A stretch of DNA of 64,000 bases from the NCBI GenBank assembly GCA_020633315.1, contig JACKDV010000003.1, positions 620,001 to 684,000 on the forward strand, written 5' to 3'. The DNA is from Myxococcales bacterium. GTDB lineage: Bacteria > Myxococcota_A > Polyangia > Nannocystales > Nannocystaceae. The notes beneath the pieces were generated by a model, which was not told the origin of the DNA, did not search any database, and worked only from the letters and a program-made list of their open reading frames with translations. Of this stretch, positions 1 to 9,132 are shown piece by piece (position 1 is the stretch's first letter; every line of letters begins with the position of its first letter). The position numbers and the translations under genes are program-made.

Positions 1-2
1 AC

Positions 3-854
3 CGCTACACCCTCGCGGCCGCGGCCTCGCTGCCCGATCCGCCCGCGCTCGACGACGCGACCCTGGTGGGAGCACCCGACGGCGGCGTGCTGTGGGTGAG
101 CTGGGGCGAGGCTCCCGCGGCCTGGCGCTTCGATCCCGGCGAGGACCAGTGGCAGGCGCTCGAGCTCGGGGGCGACCGAGCCCCGCGCCCGGGGGCGGCC
201 GCGTGGGTCGACGACGAGGAGGGCACGCTGCAATTGCTCGGCGGGGGCGAGCGCACCGACGTGGTGGAGCTGACGCTGGTGGGCGACGAGGCGCGCGAGC
301 TCGTCGCGATCGAGGGGCTCCAGCTCGACGGGCCCCGAGCGGGAGCCACCGCGGCGCGGCTGGGGCCCCACCTGGTGGTGCTCGGGGGCGACGATCCCAC
401 CCTGCCCGCGCTGTGGCGTGCCGACGCTCTCGATGGAGCGGGTCCGAGCGGGGCGTGGACCTCGATCGCCTGTGGGATCCGAGGCGAGTCGCCGCCGCGC
501 CTGCTGTGCACGGGAGGCCTGCGCGACGGCATGCCCACCGCCGATGCCCTCGCCATCGAGCTGCGCACGGACGGTCTCGACGTGCAGGAGCTGCCCGAGC
601 TGCTGCCCGCCCCGCTGCCCGATCCGCTGGTCTTCGCCGACGACACCGCGATCTATGCCCAGGGCGCGGGCCGGTGGTTCCGCCTCGACATCACCGACCT
701 CGAGCCGAGCGAGCCGGCCAGCGCGGCGACGCGGGCCGAGGGGGGCGACACCGCGCGGCTCCCCGGCGGGGCCACGCTGGTGGTGGGCGGCCGCGATCTC
801 GAGGGCGCAGCGCTGTCGCAGTGGACCGTGTTCGCCCCCGCGCTGCTGCCCTGA
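3..854 (+). CDS. Kelch-like beta-propeller protein, C-terminal part (5' end outside window)
   Basis: The reading frame is open from the first complete codon of the window, so the gene starts upstream and only about 283 C-terminal codons are seen. The residues form repeating strands with kelch-like features: a GDRAPRPGAA turn, paired Gly runs such as LVVLGGDD and VVGGRD, and Trp/Phe at regular spacing (WRFDPGEDQW). This suggests one or more blades of a galactose-oxidase/kelch-type propeller, a family common in secreted or outer-membrane lipoproteins of myxobacteria. An internal GTG at 66 is not needed as a start. No catalytic residues can be assigned; a role in binding is inference. Confidence 0.6.
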   Translation, partial: RYTLAAAASLPDPPALDDATLVGAPDGGVLWVSWGEAPAAWRFDPGEDQWQALELGGDRAPRPGAAAWVDDEEGTLQLLGGGERTDVVELTLVGDEARELVAIEGLQLDGPRAGATAARLGPHLVVLGGDDPTLPALWRADALDGAGPSGAWTSIACGIRGESPPRLLCTGGLRDGMPTADALAIELRTDGLDVQELPELLPAPLPDPLVFADDTAIYAQGAGRWFRLDITDLEPSEPASAATRAEGGDTARLPGGATLVVGGRDLEGAALSQWTVFAPALLP

Positions 855-954
855 GGACGTGCCTCGCCCCCGGGCCCGCGGCGCCTCGCCTTGCCCGCGA
901 TCCAGCCTGCCCCCTACGATGGCCCGACGCCGACGGAGCCGGGAGGGATCGCCG

Positions 955-3117
955 ATGCAGGGTCTCATGGGCAAGCGCAAGTTCACCTTCGTCAACTACG
1001 GGGGCTCCTATCAGCTCCGCATCGAGCGGGCCGAGGATCTCGTCCACCTCGACGACCTCGACGACCCGTTCTGGATGGCCACCAGCGCCCCGATCGACCA
1101 GCTCCGCTGCGATCGGGTGGCGCTCGAGCACCTCGACGTCAACCGCAACGGGCGGATCATCAGCGGAGAGCTGCGTCGGACCCGGCGCTGGCTGTTCGCG
1201 GTGCTCCGCGACCTGCAGGGGGTGACCGAGGGCCGCGACTTGCTGCGCCTGGAGGACGTCGACGAGGCCCACGAGGACGGCGCCAAGCTGCTCGCGGCCG
1301 CGCACCGGATCCTCGCCAACCTCGACCGCCCCGGCTCGCCCACCATCTCGCTGGCGGAGATCCGCGACACCAAGTCGATCCTCGCCAAGGGGGCGGTCAA
1401 CGGTGACGGCATCATCCCCCCGCGAGCGGTGAGCGAGCCCGAGCTGCGCTCGCTGCTCCAGGACGTGGCCCGCACCGTGGGCACGGTCGAGGGCGTGGAC
1501 GGGGGCCGGGGGGTCGACGCGGCTCGGCTCGATCGCTTCGTGGCCGAGGCCGAGGCCCTGCTGGCGTGGCGGAGCAAGGCCACCGAGCACGAGACCCGCG
1601 ACCTGCTGCTGCCCCTGGGCGAGGAAACCCCCGCGGGCCACGAGCTGCTCGAGCGCCTGCGGGGACCGATCGAGCGCTACTTCAAGCTCTGCGCCCTGCT
1701 GCAGCTCAACGAGTCGCTCGGTCGCCGCACCGCCGAGCCCACCAGCCCCGCGACGGCCTACACCTCGGAGGACGAGCTCCAGCGCTACCTCGAGCTCGCC
1801 CCCGTGGCCCCGCCCAACGCGGCCGGCGAGCTGCGCCTGGACGCCCCGCTCAACCCTCACTACGCCCGCGACCTCCGGGCGCTGCTGCGAGAGGTGATCC
1901 AGCCGCTGCGGCCGGCCGCTCGCGTGACCCCGGTGCTCACCCGCGAGGGCTGGGACGAGCTGCTCGCCGTCTTCGCCCCCTACGAGCAGTGGCTGGCCAC
2001 CAAGGCCGGCGCCGAGGTCGAGCCGCTCGGCCTCCGCCGCCTGCGGGCCATCCTCGACTCCGATCTCCCGGCGCGGGCGCGGGCGATGATGGACGGGGAC
2101 CTGGCGGTCGGCAAGGAGCTGGCCGCCGTCCGCGACCTCGAGCGCCTGGTGCTCATGCAGCGCTGGCTGCTCGAGCTGTGCAACAACTTCATCAGCTTCC
2201 GAAACATGTACGAGCCCTCGCTGCGCTCGATCTTCGAGATCGGCCGGCTGGTGATCGACGGGAGGAGCTTCCACTTCAACCTGCGGGTCGCCAACGTCGA
2301 CGCCCACAAGGTGATCGCGGCGCGCTCGGGCATGTTCCTGCTCTACAGCGAGGTCTCGGCCTCACCCTCCGACGAGGCCTTCACCATGGTCACGCCGGTG
2401 ACCTCCCGGGATCGCGGCAACCTCGGGATCGACAAGCGCGGCGTGCTGCTCGACCTCGACGGGCGACAGTGGGAGGTCCGCGTGGTCGCGGTGGTCGAGA
2501 ACCCGATCAGCCTGGGCGAGGCCATCGCCGCCCCGTTCCGACGCATGAGCAACCTGCTCACCTCGGCCGTCGATCGCCTCTCCACCCGCAGCGAGAAGCA
2601 GCTCGAGACCACCCTGAGCAAGGCCACCGGATCGGTCGAGGACGGCGTGCTGAAGGGCATGAAGCGTCCCGCCGAGCCGCCGCCCAAGCCCGAGGATCCG
2701 CCGCCCCCCGCCCCGCCCGAGGCGGCCCCGGCCCCGCCCTCGCTGGCCGGCCGCACCCGCGACGTGCTGCTCACCGGCGGGGTGACCATCGCCGCCATCG
2801 GATCGTCGCTCGCGTTCATCACCCGCACCCTCGCCGACCTCCAGCTCACCCGCACCCTCACCGCCATCGCAATCGGCCTGCTGGTGGTGCTGGTCCCCGT
2901 GGTGCTGGTGGCGTTGCTCAAGCTCTACCGCCGCAACCTCAGCGCCATCCTCGAGGCCTCGGGCTGGGCGATCAACGCGCGCCTGCGCCTGACCCGGGGG
3001 CTGGCCAAGATGCTCGCGCCCGATCCCGTGCACCCCGAGAGCTTCGAGCGGCTGCGACGCGACCTCATCCGGCAAGCCCTGGGGACCAAGGCCCAGCGCG
3101 CCCGAGCGCTGCGGTAG
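955..3117 (+). CDS. Large EF-hand-containing protein with C-terminal membrane hairpin, unknown function
   Basis: 720 residues. The ATG at 955 was chosen because GGGAGGG lies 7 nt upstream (941-947); the frame is open further upstream but without coding character. Residues 61-72 form a textbook EF-hand calcium loop (D-x-N-x-N-G-x-I-x-x-x-E), and a weaker VNGDG loop follows near residue 146. The middle is helical and charged. A Pro-rich linker (about residues 580-600) precedes two hydrophobic helices (about 605-670), followed by a basic tail that should be cytoplasmic. I do not recognise the family. A calcium-responsive membrane-anchored protein is inference from the loop alone. Confidence 0.8.
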   Translation: MQGLMGKRKFTFVNYGGSYQLRIERAEDLVHLDDLDDPFWMATSAPIDQLRCDRVALEHLDVNRNGRIISGELRRTRRWLFAVLRDLQGVTEGRDLLRLEDVDEAHEDGAKLLAAAHRILANLDRPGSPTISLAEIRDTKSILAKGAVNGDGIIPPRAVSEPELRSLLQDVARTVGTVEGVDGGRGVDAARLDRFVAEAEALLAWRSKATEHETRDLLLPLGEETPAGHELLERLRGPIERYFKLCALLQLNESLGRRTAEPTSPATAYTSEDELQRYLELAPVAPPNAAGELRLDAPLNPHYARDLRALLREVIQPLRPAARVTPVLTREGWDELLAVFAPYEQWLATKAGAEVEPLGLRRLRAILDSDLPARARAMMDGDLAVGKELAAVRDLERLVLMQRWLLELCNNFISFRNMYEPSLRSIFEIGRLVIDGRSFHFNLRVANVDAHKVIAARSGMFLLYSEVSASPSDEAFTMVTPVTSRDRGNLGIDKRGVLLDLDGRQWEVRVVAVVENPISLGEAIAAPFRRMSNLLTSAVDRLSTRSEKQLETTLSKATGSVEDGVLKGMKRPAEPPPKPEDPPPPAPPEAAPAPPSLAGRTRDVLLTGGVTIAAIGSSLAFITRTLADLQLTRTLTAIAIGLLVVLVPVVLVALLKLYRRNLSAILEASGWAINARLRLTRGLAKMLAPDPVHPESFERLRRDLIRQALGTKAQRARALR

Positions 3118-3120
3118 CCT
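3115..3120 (+). promoter_or_regulatory. -10-like box TAGCCT, predicted leaderless start for the DUF3634-like gene
   Basis: TAGCCT ends 7 nt before the ATG at 3128, the same spacing as several other genes here. It overlaps the TAG stop of the preceding gene. No convincing -35 is visible. Confidence 0.45.
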
Positions 3121-3127
3121 GGGCCGC

Positions 3128-3442
3128 ATGGGAGGCGCCGTCGTCGTCGCCGTGGTGGCCGGGCTCGCCGGGCTCGCGCTGGTCGTGGCCCGCGGAGGCC
3201 TCGACGGGGCCCGCTTCACGGTGGAGGTCCGCGGCGAGGGACCGGGCGGCGTGATGGTCAAGGGGACCGTGCCCGGGTTCTCGGCGGCCGAGATCGCCGA
3301 GTTCGTGGCCGAGCTCGAGCTCCCCGCGGGGGCCCGCATCCGGGGCATCCCCGAGGGGGATCGAGTGGTGCTGCGCTTCTCCGAGCAGGTCCCCGAGCAC
3401 CTCCACCAGCGGATCCGAAACGTGTTCTACCTGCACCGCTGA
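3128..3442 (+). CDS. DUF3634-like small membrane protein
   Basis: 104 residues. An N-terminal hydrophobic helix (residues 1-22) is followed by a small alpha/beta domain ending HLHQRIRNVFYLHR. The motif VKGTVPGF and the QRIRNVF ending match my recollection of the DUF3634 family of short, single-helix membrane proteins known from Vibrio and relatives; the function of that family is not known. No Shine-Dalgarno is seen, but a TAGCCT box sits 7 nt before the ATG, so the mRNA may be leaderless. It lies 10 nt after the EF-hand gene and could also be read through from it. Confidence 0.75.
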   Translation: MGGAVVVAVVAGLAGLALVVARGGLDGARFTVEVRGEGPGGVMVKGTVPGFSAAEIAEFVAELELPAGARIRGIPEGDRVVLRFSEQVPEHLHQRIRNVFYLHR

Positions 3443-3489
3443 GCGGGCCGAGGCGCGGCGTCGATTCTCGAAAGGAGCGGCGTGCCTCC

Positions 3490-4587
3490 GTGGTTGCCCC
3501 CCACATGCACGCCTCCGCGTTGGTCTCGGATCCCATCGACCCTGCCCTCCGACGCGCCGTGCGACCGCTCCAAGAGGCGATCGCCGACGACCCCACCAAT
3601 CCCGCGAGCCTGCGGAATCTGTACGACCTCTACCAGCGCGCCTACCAGGACGACCGCGCCTGCTGTGTGGCCGAGGCGCTGATGGTGCTGCACAAGGCGA
3701 GCCCGGGTCAGACGCTGTGGCGCGGACAACATCGTCCCCGCAGCCTCCCCGCGGCCCGCCAGTCGCTCTCCCCGGAGCTGCTGCGCCACCACGTGGTCCA
3801 TCCCGACCAAGATCCCTACCTCAGCGCGATGCTCACCCTCATCGCCCCCGCCCTCGCGGCGTGGCGGGCCCGCGAGACGCCGGCGCAGCTCGAGCCCAGC
3901 GCCCGGGTCGACGCCGCGGTCCACCCCTCCGACGCGGCTCGCATGGTGAAGTATGCCCAGCGGGTCCTGGGCGTGGACCTCCCCGACCTCTACCTCCAGC
4001 CCGGCTCCCAGGGGGACCTGACGCTGCTCAACCTCGAGCGCAACGGCGTGCTGCACCCCGCCCTCGTGCTCTTCGACGGCTTGCTCGATCGCCGCAAGGA
4101 GCCCGAGCTCGGCTTCGTCGTGGCCCGGGCCATGGCCGATCTCTATCAGCCACACTTCGCGTTCGTGGCCGTGGACCGCAGCCCCGCCGCCCTTCGCCTC
4201 GTGCTCGGTGCCTGCATCCACGCCCTGGGGTTTCCGTTCGAGGGCGATGCCGCGGCGCTGGACGTCATCGCCCACGAGATCATGGGCCGCATCTCCCGGT
4301 CGACGCGCAGGCGCCTGTCCGAGGTGGTGACCCGCGCGATGCAGCGAGGGGTGGAGCTGGACTGCGAGCGCTGGGCCGACGCCGCCGAGCTCACCTCGTG
4401 CCGAGTGGGGCTGCTGCTCGGCGGCGACCTGTGCAGCGCCGGCCGGGCCCTCGAGCACGATCCCAGCCCCCTGTGTGCACCGGCTCGCCACTCGCACGAG
4501 GATCTGCGCGACGAGCTGATCCGCTACGGCGTGAGCGATGACTACTTCGCGGTCCGCTCCGCGCTCGGCATCGACGTCACCGTGTGA
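3490..4587 (+). CDS. Hypothetical TPR-like helical protein
   Basis: 365 residues, starting at GTG 3490 with AAGGAG 12 nt upstream (3472-3477); ATG 3505 is an alternative. The start reads like one or two degenerate TPR helices (LQEAIADDPTNPASLRNLYD). The rest is mainly helical with no signal peptide and no catalytic motif. The C-terminal stretch ending DELIRYGVSDDYFAVRSALGI resembles the ends of several myxobacterial TPR-associated hypothetical proteins I have seen, but I cannot name the family. It is convergent with the methyltransferase gene, 15 nt away. Confidence 0.75.
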   Translation: MVAPHMHASALVSDPIDPALRRAVRPLQEAIADDPTNPASLRNLYDLYQRAYQDDRACCVAEALMVLHKASPGQTLWRGQHRPRSLPAARQSLSPELLRHHVVHPDQDPYLSAMLTLIAPALAAWRARETPAQLEPSARVDAAVHPSDAARMVKYAQRVLGVDLPDLYLQPGSQGDLTLLNLERNGVLHPALVLFDGLLDRRKEPELGFVVARAMADLYQPHFAFVAVDRSPAALRLVLGACIHALGFPFEGDAAALDVIAHEIMGRISRSTRRRLSEVVTRAMQRGVELDCERWADAAELTSCRVGLLLGGDLCSAGRALEHDPSPLCAPARHSHEDLRDELIRYGVSDDYFAVRSALGIDVTV

Positions 4588-4602
4588 GCGGGCCCGCCGA
4601 CG

Positions 4603-5253
4603 CTACGCGCCATCGCAGGTCGGGCCCGTGCCCTCGATGCTCCTCCGCGACCTCCTGCGCCCTCGCGAGGGCTCGGGGGGTCGCTCCGCGATCACCCGCG
4701 CGAGGAAGCGAGCGTCGTCCCCCCGCCCCACCCACGCCTCCTGCGACCAGCAGGGCCGCAGCCCCGCGGCCCGGACCAGGCGCTCCGCCTCGCCGGGCTC
4801 GAGCAAGAAGCGAGACCCCGGCCTGGGGTGTCGCTGCAGGTTGGTCGTGGTCGGATGGATCCACACGAAGCGCCCGCCGGGAGCCAGCGCGGCGGCCACG
4901 GCCGGCACCAGCTCGCGCTGCAGGTAGGAGCAGCACAGCACCAGCTCCCAGGGCCCGGGCGGCAGGGGCTCGCGCTCCAGATCCACCCGCCGTCGCTCGA
5001 TCGATGCCCCGCTCCGCTCGAAGAGGCGGCGTGCGAGGTCGAGGGCCACCTCGGAGAGATCGGTGAGCGTGACCGCCAGGCCCTGCGCATCGAGCCACCG
5101 CGCGTTCTCACCCCGGCCGCCCGCGAGATCGAGGGCCCGGCCGCGGCGAGGCAGCCACGGCGCGAGCTCCACGAGCGCCGCCGAGGGCTCGCCATCGCCG
5201 AGCCCCTGCGCGGCGTATCGTCGATCCCAGCGCTCTCGATCCTCGTCGGTCAT
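4603..5253 (-). CDS. Class I SAM-dependent methyltransferase
   Basis: 216 residues with a Rossmann methyltransferase core. Motif I is ALDLAGGRGENA (about residues 40-51), an acidic residue at the end of beta-2 lies in LTDLSEVA, and the post-I region continues to LVLCCSYLQRELVP. The N-terminus (DRERWDRRYAAQ) is typical of the TehB/UbiG-like small-molecule methyltransferases. The substrate cannot be deduced. The ATG follows the stop of the upstream gluzincin gene by 3 nt, so the two are co-transcribed and probably translationally coupled. The C-terminus is short, Arg-rich and probably disordered. Confidence 0.88.
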   Translation of the reverse strand: MTDEDRERWDRRYAAQGLGDGEPSAALVELAPWLPRRGRALDLAGGRGENARWLDAQGLAVTLTDLSEVALDLARRLFERSGASIERRRVDLEREPLPPGPWELVLCCSYLQRELVPAVAAALAPGGRFVWIHPTTTNLQRHPRPGSRFLLEPGEAERLVRAAGLRPCWSQEAWVGRGDDARFLARVIAERPPEPSRGRRRSRRSIEGTGPTCDGA

Positions 5254-5256
5254 CGC

Positions 5257-7626
5257 TCACCGGGCCTGGTACTCGCGGAAGTACGCCACCCGCCGACGCC
5301 ACTGGGCGTACTCCATGCGGTGACCGTTGCCGATGCCGGGCTCGGCCTCGAGCTGGTCGAGCAACGCGTCGGCCTCGTCGAAGCGGCCCGTCTGCACGCA
5401 CGCGGCCACGAGCTGCTGCCGGGCCTCTCGCACGAACTCCGGCCCGGGGAGCCCCCGCCCCTCCTCGCTCTCCGCCTCGGCCAGCGCATCCTCGAGCAGC
5501 GATCGGGCGGCCGCGGGCCGCTGCACGTTGATGAGCTGCCGCGCCACCAGGTAGGTGCCGAGCGCGTGGTACCCGGGCAGCTCGCGGATCCGCTGCGCGT
5601 ACCAGAGCCGCGCCACCGCACCGGAGATCGGATCCTCGTCGACCTCGAACAGCAGGTAGTACGCCCCCACGAGCGCGGCCAGGTCGGCGTCCCGAGCCGC
5701 CTCGCGCTTGAGCAACAGGCCGCGATGCTGGGTCTCGGTGACCGGCAGCGCCAGCGCCTCGTCGAGCGCCTCCGCGGCCACCGGCAGCTCCCCCGCGGCC
5801 AGGGCCACGTCGGCGCGCTTCTCCAGCATCGCCGCCCGGATCGTCATCGTCAGGTCCTCCACCTGGAGCACGTCGTCGATCGCAGCCAGGGCATCCTCGA
5901 AGCGCTCCGCCTCGGCCAGCGCCTGCGCCAGCCCCAGCACGTGCTCGGGCTGCTCGGGCTCGATCGTGCACAGCGTGCGGTACCGATCCACCACCTCGTC
6001 GACGCGCCCCTGAGCGCGAGCCCTCGCCGCCTCCTGCATCAGATCGGCCGCCCGGTGGGCGCACGGCCGCTGGAACACCGAGCCCCGCTCGTAGCGCTGG
6101 GCCATCGCCTGGACGTCGTCGTCGGTCACCCCGCTGCGCGACTCGAGGAACGCCAGCCACTGCCGCTCGAGCTCGTCCAGCGGCTCGCCGTAGGACTCCG
6201 CAAAGTCGCCCCCCGAGTGGTAGAGCCTCGCCATGCCCTCGAAGCCGCGGGTGTCGATGAGCCAGCGGCAGAACGAGCCCGCCGTGGTGTAGGCCACCCG
6301 CGACGAGCGAGTGAAGAACGCGGGCCCCATGATCGCCGACAGCGGCGGCCGCTTGCCCAGGCGCTCGAGCACCGTGGCCTGATCGTGGAGGTCCAGGCGA
6401 TCGGCCGGCCGGGGCCCCAGCGCGGTGGCGAAGCCCTCGATGAGCGCGATGTTGGGGATGATCCCGTCCACGCTCACCCCGAACAGGCCGTCGCCGACGG
6501 TCTTGCCGAACACGTGGGCCAGCTCGTGGGTGATCACCGGGTGCGGGAAGGGCCGGTAGTCGAGGTAGATCTGCTGCCGCCACGGCGCGGCCACCTGCAC
6601 GGTCCCCGCCCCCATCAGCGCCCGCTTCTGCCCGGGGTTGCCGAACACGAAGCTCCGGACACGGCCCTCGGGTGCCCGCCCCATCTCCTCGCGGAGCAGG
6701 TGCCAGGCCAGCTCGTGCTCGGTCGCCACCGCGTCGATCTCCCGCGCCGTGGCCGAGCGCGGCTCGTAGTGGATGATGAAGTGCTCGGTCTCGCGGGTGG
6801 CCGACAGCACCTCGGTGATGCTCTCGATGTCCGCGGTGAAGCCCATCGCCGCGCCGCGCAGGCCGATCCACGCGGCCAGGCTCGCCGCGATCAGGCTGGG
6901 CGTGCCGGCCAGCAGCGCGCGGCCCCACGAGGGCGGGCGTCGCAGCCGGAGGCCCGGCGGCGAGACGAGCAGCCGCCACAGCCCCAGCCCGGCCGCGGCC
7001 GCCAGCAGGTTGTAGGCACGGAAGCTCAGGTAGGTGCTCCCGATCGACACCGCCTCGTCGTAGATGGCCCCCGAGAAGTAGCCCCAGAAGGGATCGTAGG
7101 CGAACACCACCGGGTCGCCCCACAGCCGCCACAGCCCGATCGCGGTGGAGGTCGCCGGGATCGCGCTCGCGACCAGCAGCTGGGCCCACCGACGCTCGCG
7201 CAGCGCTCCGCCCCACAGGCCTGCCACCCAGCCCATCACCACGCTCAGCCCCGGGCCCATGACGAAGAAGCCGAGGCCTCCCCAGGGATCGCAGTTGCGC
7301 TGCCACAGCTGCGACACCACCAGCAGGCCCAGCGCGATCGCGGCCAGGATCGCCAGCTCGATGGCCCCGCGCCGCGCCACCTCGCGCAGCGGCGCCTTGG
7401 GGGCCGCGTCGGTGCTCCGCAGCGCCCGCACCCCGTCCACTCCCACCGCCAGGCCCAGCAGCGCCGCCAGCGGAGACAGCAGGAACGAGCTCTCGTAGCC
7501 CAGGGTGCCGGCCAGCGGCACGAAGCTCAGCCCGCCCACGACCAGCCCCGTCAGCCAACGTCGCCGCAGCCGGGGCTGCCCGAGCCAGGAGCGCAGGTGA
7601 TGCCGCACGACGGAGCCAGAGGTCAC
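5257..7626 (-). CDS. Polytopic membrane gluzincin (HExxH) peptidase with C-terminal TPR region
   Basis: 789 residues from GTG 7626. That start is supported by a TATACT box 6 nt upstream; an in-frame ATG at 7665 lies upstream of this box. The N-terminal 300 residues hold about six to seven membrane helices. They are followed by an M1/MA-clan-like peptidase domain with the zinc motif HELAH (about residues 366-370) and a downstream Glu in EGFAT (about residue 398). The C-terminal third is helical with TPR-like repeats and many small-residue helices. The active site is expected to face the periplasm. Substrate unknown. First gene of an operon with the methyltransferase and divergent from thrC. 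Confidence 0.82.
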   Translation of the reverse strand: MTSGSVVRHHLRSWLGQPRLRRRWLTGLVVGGLSFVPLAGTLGYESSFLLSPLAALLGLAVGVDGVRALRSTDAAPKAPLREVARRGAIELAILAAIALGLLVVSQLWQRNCDPWGGLGFFVMGPGLSVVMGWVAGLWGGALRERRWAQLLVASAIPATSTAIGLWRLWGDPVVFAYDPFWGYFSGAIYDEAVSIGSTYLSFRAYNLLAAAAGLGLWRLLVSPPGLRLRRPPSWGRALLAGTPSLIAASLAAWIGLRGAAMGFTADIESITEVLSATRETEHFIIHYEPRSATAREIDAVATEHELAWHLLREEMGRAPEGRVRSFVFGNPGQKRALMGAGTVQVAAPWRQQIYLDYRPFPHPVITHELAHVFGKTVGDGLFGVSVDGIIPNIALIEGFATALGPRPADRLDLHDQATVLERLGKRPPLSAIMGPAFFTRSSRVAYTTAGSFCRWLIDTRGFEGMARLYHSGGDFAESYGEPLDELERQWLAFLESRSGVTDDDVQAMAQRYERGSVFQRPCAHRAADLMQEAARARAQGRVDEVVDRYRTLCTIEPEQPEHVLGLAQALAEAERFEDALAAIDDVLQVEDLTMTIRAAMLEKRADVALAAGELPVAAEALDEALALPVTETQHRGLLLKREAARDADLAALVGAYYLLFEVDEDPISGAVARLWYAQRIRELPGYHALGTYLVARQLINVQRPAAARSLLEDALAEAESEEGRGLPGPEFVREARQQLVAACVQTGRFDEADALLDQLEAEPGIGNGHRMEYAQWRRRVAYFREYQAR

Positions 7627-7632
7627 CCGCCG

Positions 7633-7638
7633 AGTATA
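7633..7638 (-). promoter_or_regulatory. -10-like box TATACT for the membrane gluzincin operon
   Basis: Read on the minus strand, TATACT ends 6 nt before the GTG at 7626. It lies only 21 nt from the opposite-strand box of thrC, so the two promoters must overlap and may compete. Confidence 0.5.
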
Positions 7639-7659
7639 GGGACGGGGCGGCCTCGCGTG

Positions 7660-7665
7660 TAGCAT
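7660..7665 (+). promoter_or_regulatory. -10-like box TAGCAT upstream of thrC
   Basis: TAGCAT ends 8 nt before ATG 7674, consistent with a leaderless or near-leaderless transcript. There is no Shine-Dalgarno in the gap. Confidence 0.4.
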
Positions 7666-7673
7666 TGCCGCCG

Positions 7674-9032
7674 ATGCAGTACCGCGCTTGGTTCTCTGCG
7701 GTCGACGGCTCCCCCGGTCGGTGGCCGCTCAACGAGGTCATCTACCGCGCCCCCACCGGCGCCCTGCTCGAGGTCCAGCACGACCACGAGGCGCTGCGCT
7801 CGCGCTCGGCCTCCGCCTGGATGAAGCTGTTCGACGACCGCTACCTGCGGACCCAGTGGCCGTACGGCAGCGGGGTGTGGGGCAAGAAGGAGTGGGTCCA
7901 GCCCCACATCGCCGACGAGAACATCGTGTCGCTCCTCGAGGGTGGCACCAACCTGTTCTGGGCCGAGCGCTACGGCAAGCAGCTCGGCGTGCCGGACCTG
8001 TGGATCAAGCAGTGCGGCACCAGCCACACCGGATCGTTCAAGGACCTCGGCATGACGGTGCTCGTCAGCAGCGTCAAGCAGATGATCGCCGACGGCAAGC
8101 CGATCCGCGCCGTGGCCTGTGCCTCCACCGGCGACACCTCGGCGGCCCTCGCTGCCTACGGCGCAGCGGCCGGCATCCCGGTGATCGTGCTGCTGCCGCG
8201 GGCCAAGGTGAGCGCGGCCCAGCTCGTGCAGCCCATCGCCAACGGGGCCATCGTGGCCAGCCTCGACACCGATTTCGACGGCTGCATGCGCGTGGTCCAG
8301 CGCCTCACCGAGGACCCCACCATCTACCTGGCCAACTCGATGAACAGCCTGCGGGTGGAGGGACAAAAGACGATCTCGATCGAGATGGTGCAGCAGTTCG
8401 ACTGGGAGGTCCCCGACTGGGTGCTGGTGCCCGGCGGCAACCTGGGCAACGTGAGCGCGATCGCCAAGGGCTTCGAGCAGATGATCGAGCTCGGCCTCGT
8501 CACCCGGCGCCCGCGTCTGGTGTGCTGCCAGGCCAAGCAGGCCAACCCGCTGTACCTGGCCTACCAGCGCGCGACCGCGGCCGGGCGACCGCTGGCGCTC
8601 GAGGACTTCGAGCCGGTGACCGCGGGCAAGACCCTGGCGTCGGCGATCCAGATCGGCAACCCGGTGAGCCTGCCCAAGGCGATCGCGGCGCTGTCCCGCT
8701 ACGACGGCGTGGTGGAGCAGGCCGACGAGGCCGAGCTGGCCAACGCGGCCGCGCGGGCCGATCGCACGGGCATGTTCAACTGCCCCCACACCGGGGTCGC
8801 GCTCGCGTGCCTGGAGAAGCTCGTGGGCGCGGGCACCATCCGCGCCCACGAGCGCGTGATCGTGGTCTCCACCGCGCACGGCCTGAAGTTCACCGAGTTC
8901 AAGACCCGCTACCACCAGGGCCAGCTCGAGCTCCCCGCGCCCTACGCCAACGCGCCGGTGGAGCTGGGGCACGAGCCCCAGCAGGTGGTCGAGGCGCTGC
9001 ACCGGGTGCTCGACCAGCGGCCGGCCCCCTGA
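7674..9032 (+). CDS. thrC: Threonine synthase
   Basis: 452 residues. It converts O-phospho-L-homoserine to L-threonine with PLP, in the cytoplasm. The PLP lysine is K123 in SHTGSFKDLGM. The ST-loop CASTGDTSAALAAY and the phosphate-binding VPGGNLGN loop are intact. The length and the long N-terminal arm with LLEGGTNLFWAERYGKQLGV are typical of the longer bacterial/plant-type threonine synthases. ATG 7674 was chosen over TTG 7665 because of the TAGCAT box 8 nt upstream. It stands alone, with no other threonine genes nearby. Confidence 0.95.
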   Translation: MQYRAWFSAVDGSPGRWPLNEVIYRAPTGALLEVQHDHEALRSRSASAWMKLFDDRYLRTQWPYGSGVWGKKEWVQPHIADENIVSLLEGGTNLFWAERYGKQLGVPDLWIKQCGTSHTGSFKDLGMTVLVSSVKQMIADGKPIRAVACASTGDTSAALAAYGAAAGIPVIVLLPRAKVSAAQLVQPIANGAIVASLDTDFDGCMRVVQRLTEDPTIYLANSMNSLRVEGQKTISIEMVQQFDWEVPDWVLVPGGNLGNVSAIAKGFEQMIELGLVTRRPRLVCCQAKQANPLYLAYQRATAAGRPLALEDFEPVTAGKTLASAIQIGNPVSLPKAIAALSRYDGVVEQADEAELANAAARADRTGMFNCPHTGVALACLEKLVGAGTIRAHERVIVVSTAHGLKFTEFKTRYHQGQLELPAPYANAPVELGHEPQQVVEALHRVLDQRPAP

Positions 9033-9132
9033 GCCGGATGCCGCGTGCCGATCGCCGCGTGGGTCGGCTATGCTGCCCTCCATCGTGGGCCGTGCCCCTC
9101 ATGGCTTCGCTCGTGCGCGAGGTCGCCCGCCG

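Noticed and set aside
4828..7662. 944-codon plus-strand open frame over the methyltransferase/gluzincin operon
   Set aside because: Translation is a Gly/Arg/His/Leu mixture typical of antisense shadows; both minus-strand genes have family motifs and a good promoter.
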